Source of the DNA: Aquabacterium sp.
GTDB taxonomy: Bacteria; Pseudomonadota; Gammaproteobacteria; Burkholderiales; Burkholderiaceae_C
Assembly (NCBI GenBank): GCA_030654395.1
Contig: JAURXM010000108.1
Location: forward strand, 1 to 64,000
Length of the DNA stretch: 64,000 bases
Direction of reading: 5' to 3'
Shown: positions 18,825-27,091 of the stretch, one piece after another
Position numbering within the stretch: position 1 is the first letter of the stretch
How the letters are laid out: each line of letters opens with the position of its first letter
Made by a program: the position numbers and the translations under genes
The notes under the pieces: generated by a model
What the model was told of the DNA's origin: nothing
Databases searched by the model: none
The model's input: the letters and a program-made list of their open reading frames with translations, nothing else

Positions 18825-20483
18825 TCAGGGCAGGCGGAACACAAAAAGGGCATTGCCTGGGCCAGCTTGCCAAGGGTTGGTGCCGCCAAAGGTGCTGTAG
18901 CCCGAGTTAAGGTAGACATCCTTGCCCGCAGGTACGGGGCCAACGGAGTCAACCGTGCCGCCATTGCCCACCACGCCGTTGGCGTCCGTCACCTTGATCG
19001 CGGTATCGAACGACCAGAGTTCTTGTCCATCGCTGGTCCGCAAGGCCTTGAGTACGCCGTTGAGGTTGGCGGCCAGCAGCACGTCATTGGTCACGCTCAG
19101 TGCAGACGAGAACAGGCTGTTGTAGGTCTCGCCCTTGTACTGGTGCTGGATGTGCTTTTCCCAGACGAGGTCGCCACTCATCAAATCGAGCGCGTAAATG
19201 CCAGGGTGTGCGTTGTCCACAGGCTTCATGGCCTCGCTCGTTGCCCCATCGATGCCCCCTGGCCCTGTGATTCGTGTCAGCTTGTTGACGAAGAGATCGG
19301 TGACGGCTGCATACACATTTTTGGAGTCAACGGCCATGCCCCAGTGGATGCCACCCAGTGAGCCGCCGACCCCCAATCGACGAACCCAGTTGAGTGCACC
19401 CGTTGCAGGGTTGACCGAGTACACAGCGCCGTTCTTGGCGCCGGCTAGGATGGCTTTTTCTCCATTGGGCAGATTGACTAAGATCGGGGGCGCGCCGATG
19501 TCATGATCCTTGCCCTCGGGCAAAGAGCAATGGAAATTCAACCCTTTGGGTGCTTGGCATGAGGCATTCCATGCGTCGTTTTTGGTCGTCTGGAATATCC
19601 ACTTGACCTTGCCCGTATCGAGATCGAGTGAAATGAGGGCGTCAGAGTTGTTTGTTGTCGGGTGCGAGAAGTTCTGTCCGGAGCCAACCACCACGGCATT
19701 GTTGGCCGCATCGATCATGGGCGTGCCCCATAGGCTGACCCCATTAGGGCCTTTGAACCATGTCCAAAAATTGAACCTGGCGGGGGGTGTTGTGTGGTAA
19801 GTCCATTTGATCTTGCCCGTGTACGCATCCACAGCTTGCAGCATCCCATGGCTTGAGCAGCAGGGTTTCCAGAATTCCAGCGTGGTCAAGAAGACCTCGT
19901 TGGTTGAGATGGGCATAAACAGGGTGCCATTGTGAATCTGCGGCGATCCACTGATGCCGTGGTGCACGGGGTCGGTGCCCATGAAGCGCTCCCACACCTG
20001 TTTGCCTGTGGCCGCATTGAGCGCATAGACATGCGCAAACTGGTCCCCGCCGTACACCATCGCGGGTTGCGTTGTTGTGGCTGGCAGGTAATAGATGGAC
20101 GAGCGGATCGGGTTGGTGCCCCCGCCAACAAATGGGTTGCGCAGGTCGAGCCCTGTGAAGCGCCAGTACTCGCACCCGGTGGCGCGGTTGGCTGCCACGA
20201 TGTCGCGGCCTTCTGAGAAATAGACGGTCTGCTGGGTGACCGCAGGCGCCCCCCTTTTCTCCTTCGCATCTGATGCCACTTGGGTGTAGGCGACCGTCAA
20301 GGTGGCCACATTGTTGGCGTTGATCTCAGAGGTTTGGTTGCGGGTGTTGGACCCGTTAAAACCAAATCCATTGGAGAGGATGGGGGAGCTGGTGTCGATC
20401 TTGTCGGCGCAGGCAGTGGTCGCTTGCGCCGCACCTGAGACGAGCGCCAGGGCAGCCAGCAGAGATGATGTGAGTCGTTTCAT
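18825..20483 (-). CDS. Periplasmic PQQ-dependent quinoprotein dehydrogenase (PVA dehydrogenase-like beta-propeller)
   Basis: A 552-residue exported protein. The signal peptide (1-22) ends at AQATT. The rest is a series of PQQ/pyrrolo-quinoline beta-propeller repeats, with tryptophan-docking-type segments such as ATGKQVWERF, DTGKVKWIF, ATGALNWVRR and SDGQELWSF. An adjacent cysteine pair, C208-C209 (FWKPCCSS), recalls the vicinal disulfide over PQQ in quinoprotein alcohol dehydrogenases. No CxxCH heme site is present, so electrons must go to a separate cytochrome. The ATG at 20483 follows AAAGGT. The substrate, probably an alcohol, is unknown. It is divergent from the PqqU-like receptor operon. 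Confidence 0.82.
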   Translation of the reverse strand: MKRLTSSLLAALALVSGAAQATTACADKIDTSSPILSNGFGFNGSNTRNQTSEINANNVATLTVAYTQVASDAKEKRGAPAVTQQTVYFSEGRDIVAANRATGCEYWRFTGLDLRNPFVGGGTNPIRSSIYYLPATTTQPAMVYGGDQFAHVYALNAATGKQVWERFMGTDPVHHGISGSPQIHNGTLFMPISTNEVFLTTLEFWKPCCSSHGMLQAVDAYTGKIKWTYHTTPPARFNFWTWFKGPNGVSLWGTPMIDAANNAVVVGSGQNFSHPTTNNSDALISLDLDTGKVKWIFQTTKNDAWNASCQAPKGLNFHCSLPEGKDHDIGAPPILVNLPNGEKAILAGAKNGAVYSVNPATGALNWVRRLGVGGSLGGIHWGMAVDSKNVYAAVTDLFVNKLTRITGPGGIDGATSEAMKPVDNAHPGIYALDLMSGDLVWEKHIQHQYKGETYNSLFSSALSVTNDVLLAANLNGVLKALRTSDGQELWSFDTAIKVTDANGVVGNGGTVDSVGPVPAGKDVYLNSGYSTFGGTNPWQAGPGNALFVFRLP

Positions 20484-20585
20484 GTGTGGACCTTTGTGTG
20501 ATGCTTGCGACTCTATGGCTGCAGACAGCGTTTGTGTGTTGGTGTTTGCGACGCGCTGATGGTTTGGGCGACAAGGAGAGGTCAG

Positions 20586-20607
20586 GCATTCCCTATCTAG
20601 GGAATGC
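20586..20607. promoter_or_regulatory. 22-bp perfect palindrome in the divergent promoter region (candidate operator)
   Basis: GCATTCCCTA, a two-base TC spacer, and the exact complement TAGGGAATGC. It lies in the 275-bp gap (20484-20758) between the divergent quinoprotein and decarboxylase-fold/receptor genes, 103 bp from the first start and 152 bp from the second. A perfect 10-bp dyad with no T-tract is much more like a dimeric regulator site than a terminator. I cannot name the regulator. The rest of the gap shows no gene. Confidence 0.6.
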
Positions 20608-20758
20608 ACTAGCGGCCTTTGTCGTGAAAAACATCGTGTTGTCGGCTTTGCCTCTGTGACGAGTGATGGGTGGTCTGCACAATGGCCAAAAGCAGTGCGA
20701 AGCCTCGCGTCCTCGTTTACACGTCTACTCAGCTAATCAGCTGCATCAGGTGAACCTT

Positions 20759-21559
20759 ATGAACAGAAGAGATTTTGGTAAGCAGTTATCACTTTTGGGT
20801 GTTGGTGCGGGTGCTGCGGTGGCGGCGCCAGCTGCGCAAGCCACCACCTTGCCCTCATGGCTTGTTCGCGCGGTCTACAACCAAACGATGCTGGGCGTGC
20901 CTTATGGCTGCACGGGCTACAAACAGGTGTCGCTTGTATTGCCTGTGCCGCCTGAGCGCTTGGCTTTGTATAAGTCGATGCTGCCCAAGCAGCTCGATAT
21001 GCCGACCGTTCCTTTAATCTATATCTATGCGATTGAACTCACGGGCGCGTTCCCCGTGCCGGGGCCGGCGGCATTTGAGGCAGCCGTCTGTATTCGGGCG
21101 TCGTTCAAGGGCGACCGGCGGACTGACGTGAAAAGTGGCGGCTGGTACCCACTCACAATGCCTGTGACCAGTGACAGCGCGCTCGACGGCGGTTTGATGA
21201 TGGGTTACCCGAAGTACAAGGGCGAGATCGATGCGCAAATCAGCTTGACCTCGGCGAATGCGGTCGTGAAGAAGCAAGGGGTAGATCAGTTTGGCTTGAG
21301 GTGGTCACCTGAAAACCGACCCGTTCCATACTTGTCCTCAGAAGATGCGCCGTTCTATGTCATCAGGGATGGCTTGGTCAACATCATGGAGACCAAGACT
21401 CGCCAGAGCAATACACGCGAGCAAAGAAACGGGGTCACTACCGTCTCCTGTGGCGCGCAAGAGCCGTGGGCTGAGTTGATCAAAGGGATGGACTTGCAAG
21501 GCGCGGGCTCCGTGTTGACGGCGACAGGTCGGTTTGACTTGACACGCAGGTCATGGTGA
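20759..21559 (+). CDS. Tat-exported acetoacetate-decarboxylase-fold protein
   Basis: A 266-residue protein. It starts MNRRDFGKQLSLLGVG, a twin-arginine signal (R3-R4) with a hydrophobic Ala/Gly stretch and cleavage near AQA-TT (~29). The mature part resembles the acetoacetate decarboxylase superfamily, including the strand and loop GGLMMGYPKYKGEI. This places Lys152 where the Schiff-base lysine of ADC sits in its GYPKK motif. I chose the ATG at 20759 for the Tat signal and the AGGTGA upstream. An exported ADC-fold protein is unusual. Its stop overlaps the start of the receptor gene by 7 bp. A decayed paralog lies behind the quinoprotein gene. Enzymatic activity is unproven. Confidence 0.7.
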   Translation: MNRRDFGKQLSLLGVGAGAAVAAPAAQATTLPSWLVRAVYNQTMLGVPYGCTGYKQVSLVLPVPPERLALYKSMLPKQLDMPTVPLIYIYAIELTGAFPVPGPAAFEAAVCIRASFKGDRRTDVKSGGWYPLTMPVTSDSALDGGLMMGYPKYKGEIDAQISLTSANAVVKKQGVDQFGLRWSPENRPVPYLSSEDAPFYVIRDGLVNIMETKTRQSNTREQRNGVTTVSCGAQEPWAELIKGMDLQGAGSVLTATGRFDLTRRSW

Positions 21560-23688
21560 TTGGGTCGCGCCGTTTCACAGGGTGGGGCGTCGTTTTTGCA
21601 CTGACGGCCACCGCAGTGGCGGCGCAAGAAGCCTCTTTGCCTGAGATGGCCGTCACGGCCACTCGCATCTCTCAAGTCATGGCCGATGTGCCTGCCTCGA
21701 TGGATGTGATCGGTGGGCGGCAAGTGCGCGAGGCCGGTCCGCTGCTGAACTTGTCTGAGTCGCTCGTGCGGGTGCCGGGCATCAGCGTGCTCAACCGCCA
21801 AAACTTGGCGCAGGACTTGCAAATCACCAGCCGAGGCTTTGGTGCCCGAGCCACCTTTGGTGTGCGCGGTGTGCGCTTGTATGAAGACGGCATCCCCTTG
21901 ACCATGCCCGATGGTCAGGGCCAGAGTTCATCGTTTGATCTGAGTTCGGCTCAGCGCATTGAGGTGTTGCGTGGGCCGGCTTCGGCCTTGTATGGCAATG
22001 CATCGGGTGGCGTGATCCAACTCTTCACGGAGGATGGCCCACCTGAGCCTGAGGTCAGTGCGGGCTACGCTTTGAGCCGCGATGGCTTCGCCAAGGCATC
22101 CGTGAAGGCGGCTGGGCAGCGGGGCGACTTGAACTACGTGGTGGACGCCAGTCAAGCGCACACAGATGGCTACCGCGACCACAGTCAGGCTGATCGCTAT
22201 CAATTGCACACCCGACTGAAATGGGCACTGGGCCGCGAGTCGACCTTGACCGTGGTGGGCAGCCACATGGCCATGCCCGCTGTGCAGGATCCGCTGGGCC
22301 TCAACGCGGCGCAATTGGCGCTCGACCCGCGTGCGGTCGACCCTGCTGCGCCGCAATACGATACGCGCAAGGCCATCTACAACACACAACTGGGCGGTGT
22401 GTATGAGCGACAGTTTGGCAGTGACACCCTGCGCGTGATGGCTTATGGCGGAACCCGCCAAGCCGTGCAATACCAGAGCATCCCGCGTGCAACGCAAACG
22501 GCCGGCGCCAATGGCGGTGCCGCGCATCCCGGTGGCGTGATCGACTTGGCGCGCCGTTTCAGTGGCTTGGATGCACGCTACACAGCGCAGACTGAGTTGT
22601 TGGCTCGCCCATTGACGCTGACAGGCGGGGTGAGCCTAGACCGCATGGCCGAGCACCGCCAGGGCTTTCAGAATTTCGATGCGGCGACGGGCCAATTGGG
22701 CGTGCAAGGCGTGCTGCGCCGCAACGAAGACAACCTCGCCTACAACAATGACCAGTACGTGCTGGGTCAGTGGAGGCTGAGCCCGCAGTGGCTGACCAGT
22801 CTGGGCGTGCGCCACAGCAACGTGCAGTTCAAATCGCACGACCACTACGTTGTAACGGGCAATGGCGCTGACAGCGGGCAGATGGCTTTTGATGCCACCA
22901 CACCCACGGCCAGCGTGATGTGGCGCGCAGCGCCTGTGCTGCATGTGTATGCCACGGCCGGAGACAGCTTCGAGACGCCCACGCTCAACGAGGTCTCCTA
23001 CAGCAGCAATTCGGGCTCGACGACGGGTTGGAACACAGGCTTGAAAGCTTCGCGGGGGCATCACGTGGAAGTGGGCGCCAAGGCGGGCATGGGCACGGCG
23101 CTGCAAGGCACGCTCGCCGTGTACCGCGTGGAGACGGACGATGAGATCGCCGTGCGGGTGAACTCGGGTGGGCGCTCAACCTTTCAGAACGTGGGCCACA
23201 CGAACCGCAAGGGGGTGGAGGCTGCAGGTCAATGGCGGATCGCCACAGCGTGGTCGGCTTATGCCAACGCCACGTGGACGCACGCAGAGTACGCCGACGC
23301 CTTCAGCAGCACCTCTACTGGCACCACGGTCACGGTGACGCCGGGCAGTGCCTTGCCGGGTGTGGCGCGCCGCACAGCCTTTGCTGAATTGGTTTGGCGC
23401 CCAGCCCCTCAGGGTTGGCACGCTGGCTTGGAGTGGCGACACAGTGGCCGCATCTGGGCCAATGATGTCAATGATGAGTTTGCGCCAAGCTACCAGTTGT
23501 GGGCCATGCGTGCTGGGTGGCGTCAAGCCTATGGTAATTGGCGGGTGGACGCCTTGGCGCGCATCGACAATGTGGCCAATGTGCACACGGTCGGCTCGGT
23601 CATCGTCAATGAGGGCAACCGGCGGTATTTTGAGCCTGCGCCCGGTCGCAGCGCCACGCTGGCCACGTATGTGACGCGCCGCTTTTAG
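21553..23688 (+). CDS. pqqU: TonB-dependent outer-membrane receptor, PqqU/YncD-like (PQQ uptake)
   Basis: A 711-residue outer-membrane receptor with a signal peptide (about 1-24), TonB-box-like MAVTATR, plug domain and 22-strand barrel ending in Phe. Many blocks coincide with those I recall from E. coli YncD/PqqU, the PQQ importer: NLSESLVRVPG, NRQNLAQDLQI, TMPDGQGQ, LRGPASALYGNASGG, QYDTRK, QYQSIPRA, FETPTLNEVSY, GSVIVNEGNRRYFEP. It is translationally coupled to the Tat/ADC-fold gene (ATG inside that gene's end) and divergent from a quinoprotein, which fits import of PQQ for that enzyme. The ligand is inferred, not shown. Confidence 0.8.
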   Translation: MVIGSRRFTGWGVVFALTATAVAAQEASLPEMAVTATRISQVMADVPASMDVIGGRQVREAGPLLNLSESLVRVPGISVLNRQNLAQDLQITSRGFGARATFGVRGVRLYEDGIPLTMPDGQGQSSSFDLSSAQRIEVLRGPASALYGNASGGVIQLFTEDGPPEPEVSAGYALSRDGFAKASVKAAGQRGDLNYVVDASQAHTDGYRDHSQADRYQLHTRLKWALGRESTLTVVGSHMAMPAVQDPLGLNAAQLALDPRAVDPAAPQYDTRKAIYNTQLGGVYERQFGSDTLRVMAYGGTRQAVQYQSIPRATQTAGANGGAAHPGGVIDLARRFSGLDARYTAQTELLARPLTLTGGVSLDRMAEHRQGFQNFDAATGQLGVQGVLRRNEDNLAYNNDQYVLGQWRLSPQWLTSLGVRHSNVQFKSHDHYVVTGNGADSGQMAFDATTPTASVMWRAAPVLHVYATAGDSFETPTLNEVSYSSNSGSTTGWNTGLKASRGHHVEVGAKAGMGTALQGTLAVYRVETDDEIAVRVNSGGRSTFQNVGHTNRKGVEAAGQWRIATAWSAYANATWTHAEYADAFSSTSTGTTVTVTPGSALPGVARRTAFAELVWRPAPQGWHAGLEWRHSGRIWANDVNDEFAPSYQLWAMRAGWRQAYGNWRVDALARIDNVANVHTVGSVIVNEGNRRYFEPAPGRSATLATYVTRRF

Positions 23689-23691
23689 TGC

Positions 23692-24852
23692 TTAACAAAG
23701 CTGGGCGATCACAGCGCCCAGAGCCGCCTCGGTTGCCTTGCTCTTGGCCAGTGTCTTCATGACTTCGACCATGTAGGACTGGACCAAGTCCCGCAACAGC
23801 TCCTCTTGCCTTGGCAATAAACCCAGGCTCATGAAGCTGCTTTCGACATCGGACGCGAGGTTCTCAAACAGTTGGAGCACTTCACCCGACTGCGCTTGGT
23901 TGCGCGCTGAGATGTCTGCCAAGGCCACCTTGGTCATGCTCATCATGTTGGTGACGGTGATGTTCAGGTCAATGCGGGCTTCTTCATTGTCCAAGGTAAT
24001 GACGCGTGTGCAGGCGCCCTCAAGCAGCAGCGCCACATTGTCAATGTGGCGGCCGCAGCGGTCGGCGCGCTCAGAGTCCATGTCGGGTGGGCGGTACATC
24101 GGCAGATCTCGGATAAACAACAAGATGCTGCCAAAGTTGAAGCTGGTGTGTTGGCCAAAAGGTTGGATTCGTGGGTCGGGTGATTGGGTGGCCAAGTGGT
24201 CCAAAATGGAGGACTCAAGGGTGCTGCAATCACCCTTGTTGTTGCGCGATGACACGCCCATGCGGCCTTGAATCCGCAGGCAACCGTCTAAGCCGTAACG
24301 CTCTAGCGCATCAAATATGTTGATGGATAAACGGGTGTAATCGTTGCAGGTGCTGAGTTGCCTCTGGAACTCCAGGACGACGCCGATTTCGCCGGCCATG
24401 TCGGCACTGCTGAGCACCATGCCCACGGCCTCATCGAGCTGCTGGCCGAGGTCGCGTCGTTTGGCTACGACAGCCAATTGCTTTTGGATTTTGACCATCA
24501 GCTCCGGCAATTCAACCGGCTTGCAGATGTAGTCGTCGCCACCGGCCACATAGCCTTGCACGCGCTCATCAAGCGAGGTCAGCGCCGACAGAAATATCAC
24601 AGGGGTTGCCCCCGCGGCCGAGTCACGCAGTTTTCGGCACGTTTCGTAGCCATCCATGTCCGGCATCACGACATCGAGCAAGATCAGGTCAGGTGGGGCG
24701 CGCTCAACCAGCTCTAGCGCCAAGGCACCGCAGGAGGCGACTTGCGTGTTGTAGTCATCGCTCAGGATCTCACCAAGATAGGACAGCAGCTCGGGGCTGT
24801 CGTCCACAATGAGGATGGTGCGCTTGTCAGGGTTGTGATTTGGCTCGCTCAT
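23692..24852 (-). CDS. Response regulator with unrecognised C-terminal domain
   Basis: A 386-residue protein with an N-terminal receiver domain (about 12-128): acidic pair D17-D18, phosphoacceptor Asp60 (LILLDVVMPDMDG), Ser/Thr in FLSAL and Lys111 (ICKPVELPEL). The remaining ~250 residues contain neither a DNA-binding helix-turn-helix nor GGDEF/EAL/HD-GYP motifs. They include a sequence mentioning CNDYTRLSINIFDALERYG and a long helical C-terminus. Output is therefore unknown and possibly protein-protein. It converges with the receptor gene (3 bp between stops). No sensor kinase is adjacent. AGAGA precedes the ATG. Confidence 0.8.
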   Translation of the reverse strand: MSEPNHNPDKRTILIVDDSPELLSYLGEILSDDYNTQVASCGALALELVERAPPDLILLDVVMPDMDGYETCRKLRDSAAGATPVIFLSALTSLDERVQGYVAGGDDYICKPVELPELMVKIQKQLAVVAKRRDLGQQLDEAVGMVLSSADMAGEIGVVLEFQRQLSTCNDYTRLSINIFDALERYGLDGCLRIQGRMGVSSRNNKGDCSTLESSILDHLATQSPDPRIQPFGQHTSFNFGSILLFIRDLPMYRPPDMDSERADRCGRHIDNVALLLEGACTRVITLDNEEARIDLNITVTNMMSMTKVALADISARNQAQSGEVLQLFENLASDVESSFMSLGLLPRQEELLRDLVQSYMVEVMKTLAKSKATEAALGAVIAQLC

Positions 24853-24935
24853 GATCTCTCTTGGCGTTGATCCCTCATTTTGGGCGCTAGGCTTGGTCGG
24901 CGCTTTTCAGATTAGGTGACCGATTTACCGCTACT

Positions 24936-25790
24936 TCACAAAACCCGGTGGCTGAGTGCGGGCAGCTGGGCACGCACCTTGGTTTGGTGCGCCCGGTCCA
25001 GATCAGCCAGTACCACGCCAGGGCCTTCTGCTTGCACGGCCAGCACGTCGCCCCAGGGCCCAATGGCCATCGAATGGCCAAACGTGCGGCGGCCGTTTTC
25101 ATGCAGACCGCCTTGGGCCGGGGCCAGCACGTGGCACAGGTTTTCAACGGCGCGGGCGCGCAGCAGCAGCTCCCAGTGGGCTTTGCCCGTGGTGTCCGTG
25201 AAGGCGGCGGGGAGCACGATCAAATCCAAAGGCTGGGTCTGCCCCAGTTGCCGAAACAGCTCGGGGAAGCGCAGGTCATAGCAAACGCTCAGGCCGATGT
25301 GCCAGCCTAGGCCTCGTTTGTCCGTCATGACAAAGGACACGGCTTGCTGGCCGGGGGTCAGGGTGGCGGCTTCGTCGTAACGCCGCTGGCCATCGTCGAA
25401 ACAAAACAGGTGGATTTTGTCGTAGCGGGCAGCAAGCTGACCTTGTGGGTTGTAGACCAGCACGGTGTTGGATACGCGGTCAGCCTTGGTGCTGACGATG
25501 GGCAAGGTGCCGCCAATCAACCACACGCCGTTTGTTTGGGCTGCGGCGGCCAGCATGTGCTGCATGGGGGCGGTTGCGGGGCAGGGCAGTTGCGTATCGG
25601 CCATGGGTGGGGCGATGGGCTCGGCGATGGCCAGTTTGTCCTTGTCGCTCAGGCCCATCAGGCAAAAGTACTCAGGCAGGGCGACCAGTTCGGCGCCTGC
25701 TTGGGCGGCTTGGGCGATCAGTTGGCCCGCGTGGGCCAGGTTGTCGTCCACACGTGGGGTGGACACCATTTGCAGTGCGGCGACTTTCAT
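24936..25790 (-). CDS. Nitrilase-superfamily carbon-nitrogen hydrolase (Nit1-like)
   Basis: A 284-residue amidase with the Glu-Lys-Cys triad: Glu40 in ALPEYF, Lys125 in YDKIHLF and Cys170 in LSVCYDLRFPELFR. The sequence resembles the Nit1/YafV/deaminated-glutathione amidase branch, which hydrolyses deaminated glutathione or omega-amidase substrates. No signal peptide is present. The gene is divergent from glcE with 92 bp between starts. It is not near other glutathione genes, so the exact substrate is not supported by context. Confidence 0.85.
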   Translation of the reverse strand: MKVAALQMVSTPRVDDNLAHAGQLIAQAAQAGAELVALPEYFCLMGLSDKDKLAIAEPIAPPMADTQLPCPATAPMQHMLAAAAQTNGVWLIGGTLPIVSTKADRVSNTVLVYNPQGQLAARYDKIHLFCFDDGQRRYDEAATLTPGQQAVSFVMTDKRGLGWHIGLSVCYDLRFPELFRQLGQTQPLDLIVLPAAFTDTTGKAHWELLLRARAVENLCHVLAPAQGGLHENGRRTFGHSMAIGPWGDVLAVQAEGPGVVLADLDRAHQTKVRAQLPALSHRVL

Positions 25791-25882
25791 GGGCGGATGG
25801 GCAACGGTGTGCGAGTCAGATTGGGTTGCAGATTGCTTGGCAGATGAGTGCGGCTGGTTTGTTGCTTTATGCTCGCCACATC

Positions 25883-27085
25883 ATGGCCGAACACGATGCG
25901 GATATGCAAGCCGCCCCCCTTTTTGAATCGGGCTCTTTGCCACAGTGGGCAGAGCAGATACACGATGCCGCCTCGCGCGGCGCTTGCCTGCGCGTGCGCG
26001 GCGGTGGCAGCAAGGATCACCTTGGTGATGCCTCGCGTGGCGCCTTGCTCGACACCCGTGCGTGGCGTGGCATCGAGGTCTACGAGCCCAGCGAGTTGGT
26101 CATCCGCGCCAGAGGCGGCACCCCGCTGTCTGAGGTCGAGGCCGCCTTGGCTGAGCGTGGCCAGTACCTGGCATTCGAGCCCCCGCGTTATGCCTTCGCT
26201 GGCACACAGAGCGATGGCCCGACCGTGGGTGGTGTGGTGGCCAGCGGCATCAGTGGGCCGGGGCGCGTGACGCGTGGTGCGGTGCGCGACCACGTGTTGG
26301 GCAGCCAGGTGTTGACCGGGCGTGGTGAGGCTTTGCGCTTTGGTGGCTCGGTCATGAAAAACGTCGCGGGTTTTGATTTGTCGCGTTTGCTGGCGGGGTC
26401 CATGGGCACGCTGGGCGTGATTTTGGATGTGACCCTGAAGGTGATGCCTGAGCCAGTTGTGTCGGCCACCATGCGCTTTGAGCTCAACGAGGCGCAAGCT
26501 TTGGCGCAGGTCAACCGCTGGGCAGCCAAGCCCTTGCCATTGGATGCCTCTGCTTGGTGGGATGGGATGCTGCTGTTGCGACTGCGTGGTGCGCGTGCGG
26601 CGGTGGCCAGCGCAGTGCAAAGCCTGTATCGCGAACAGCATGGCGAGGTGCTGGAGCCCGCCGCCGCAGATGCCTTCTGGCTGGGCGTGCGTGACCATGC
26701 GGATGAATTTTTTGTACGCGCCCGCCAAGCGGTGGCCAGCGCGGGCCAGCAGGGCGTGAGCTTGTGGCGCATTTCGGTGCCGCCCACCACCGCGCCTTTG
26801 GGCCTGCATGGCGAGCAAATGGTCGAGTGGTTTGGTGGCCTGCGATGGGTGTGCACGCCCGCGCCCGCAGCTGCTGTGCATGAGGTGGTTGCCAAAGTAG
26901 GTGGCCACGCACAAGCCTTTGTGACCGCACAAGTTGGGGCCTTGGTGGCGCCCAATGCGTGGTCGCCAGTGCAAATGCGCTTGCACCAACAAGTGCAACG
27001 ATCTTTTGATCCCCATGGGGTGTTCGACACGGGCCGGCTGTGGCCGCGTGACACCCGCCATTCAAGCGATGGCTCTGCACCCTGA
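25883..27085 (+). CDS. glcE: Glycolate oxidase FAD-binding subunit GlcE
   Basis: A ~400-residue FAD-binding PCMH-type protein. FAD-site segments are visible in order: RVRGGGSKDHLG, RARGGTPLSEVEAAL, GPTVGGVVASGISGPGRV, RDHVLGSQVLTGRGE and NVAGFDLSRLLAGSMGTLG. It forms part of the membrane-associated GlcDEF complex oxidising glycolate to glyoxylate. Alternative starts at 25844 and 25904 are possible; 25883 was taken because earlier codons overlap the divergent promoter region. The usual upstream glcD, which carries the main catalytic flavin domain, is absent. glcF follows 6 bp later. Confidence 0.92.
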   Translation: MAEHDADMQAAPLFESGSLPQWAEQIHDAASRGACLRVRGGGSKDHLGDASRGALLDTRAWRGIEVYEPSELVIRARGGTPLSEVEAALAERGQYLAFEPPRYAFAGTQSDGPTVGGVVASGISGPGRVTRGAVRDHVLGSQVLTGRGEALRFGGSVMKNVAGFDLSRLLAGSMGTLGVILDVTLKVMPEPVVSATMRFELNEAQALAQVNRWAAKPLPLDASAWWDGMLLLRLRGARAAVASAVQSLYREQHGEVLEPAAADAFWLGVRDHADEFFVRARQAVASAGQQGVSLWRISVPPTTAPLGLHGEQMVEWFGGLRWVCTPAPAAAVHEVVAKVGGHAQAFVTAQVGALVAPNAWSPVQMRLHQQVQRSFDPHGVFDTGRLWPRDTRHSSDGSAP

Positions 27086-27091
27086 TTGACC

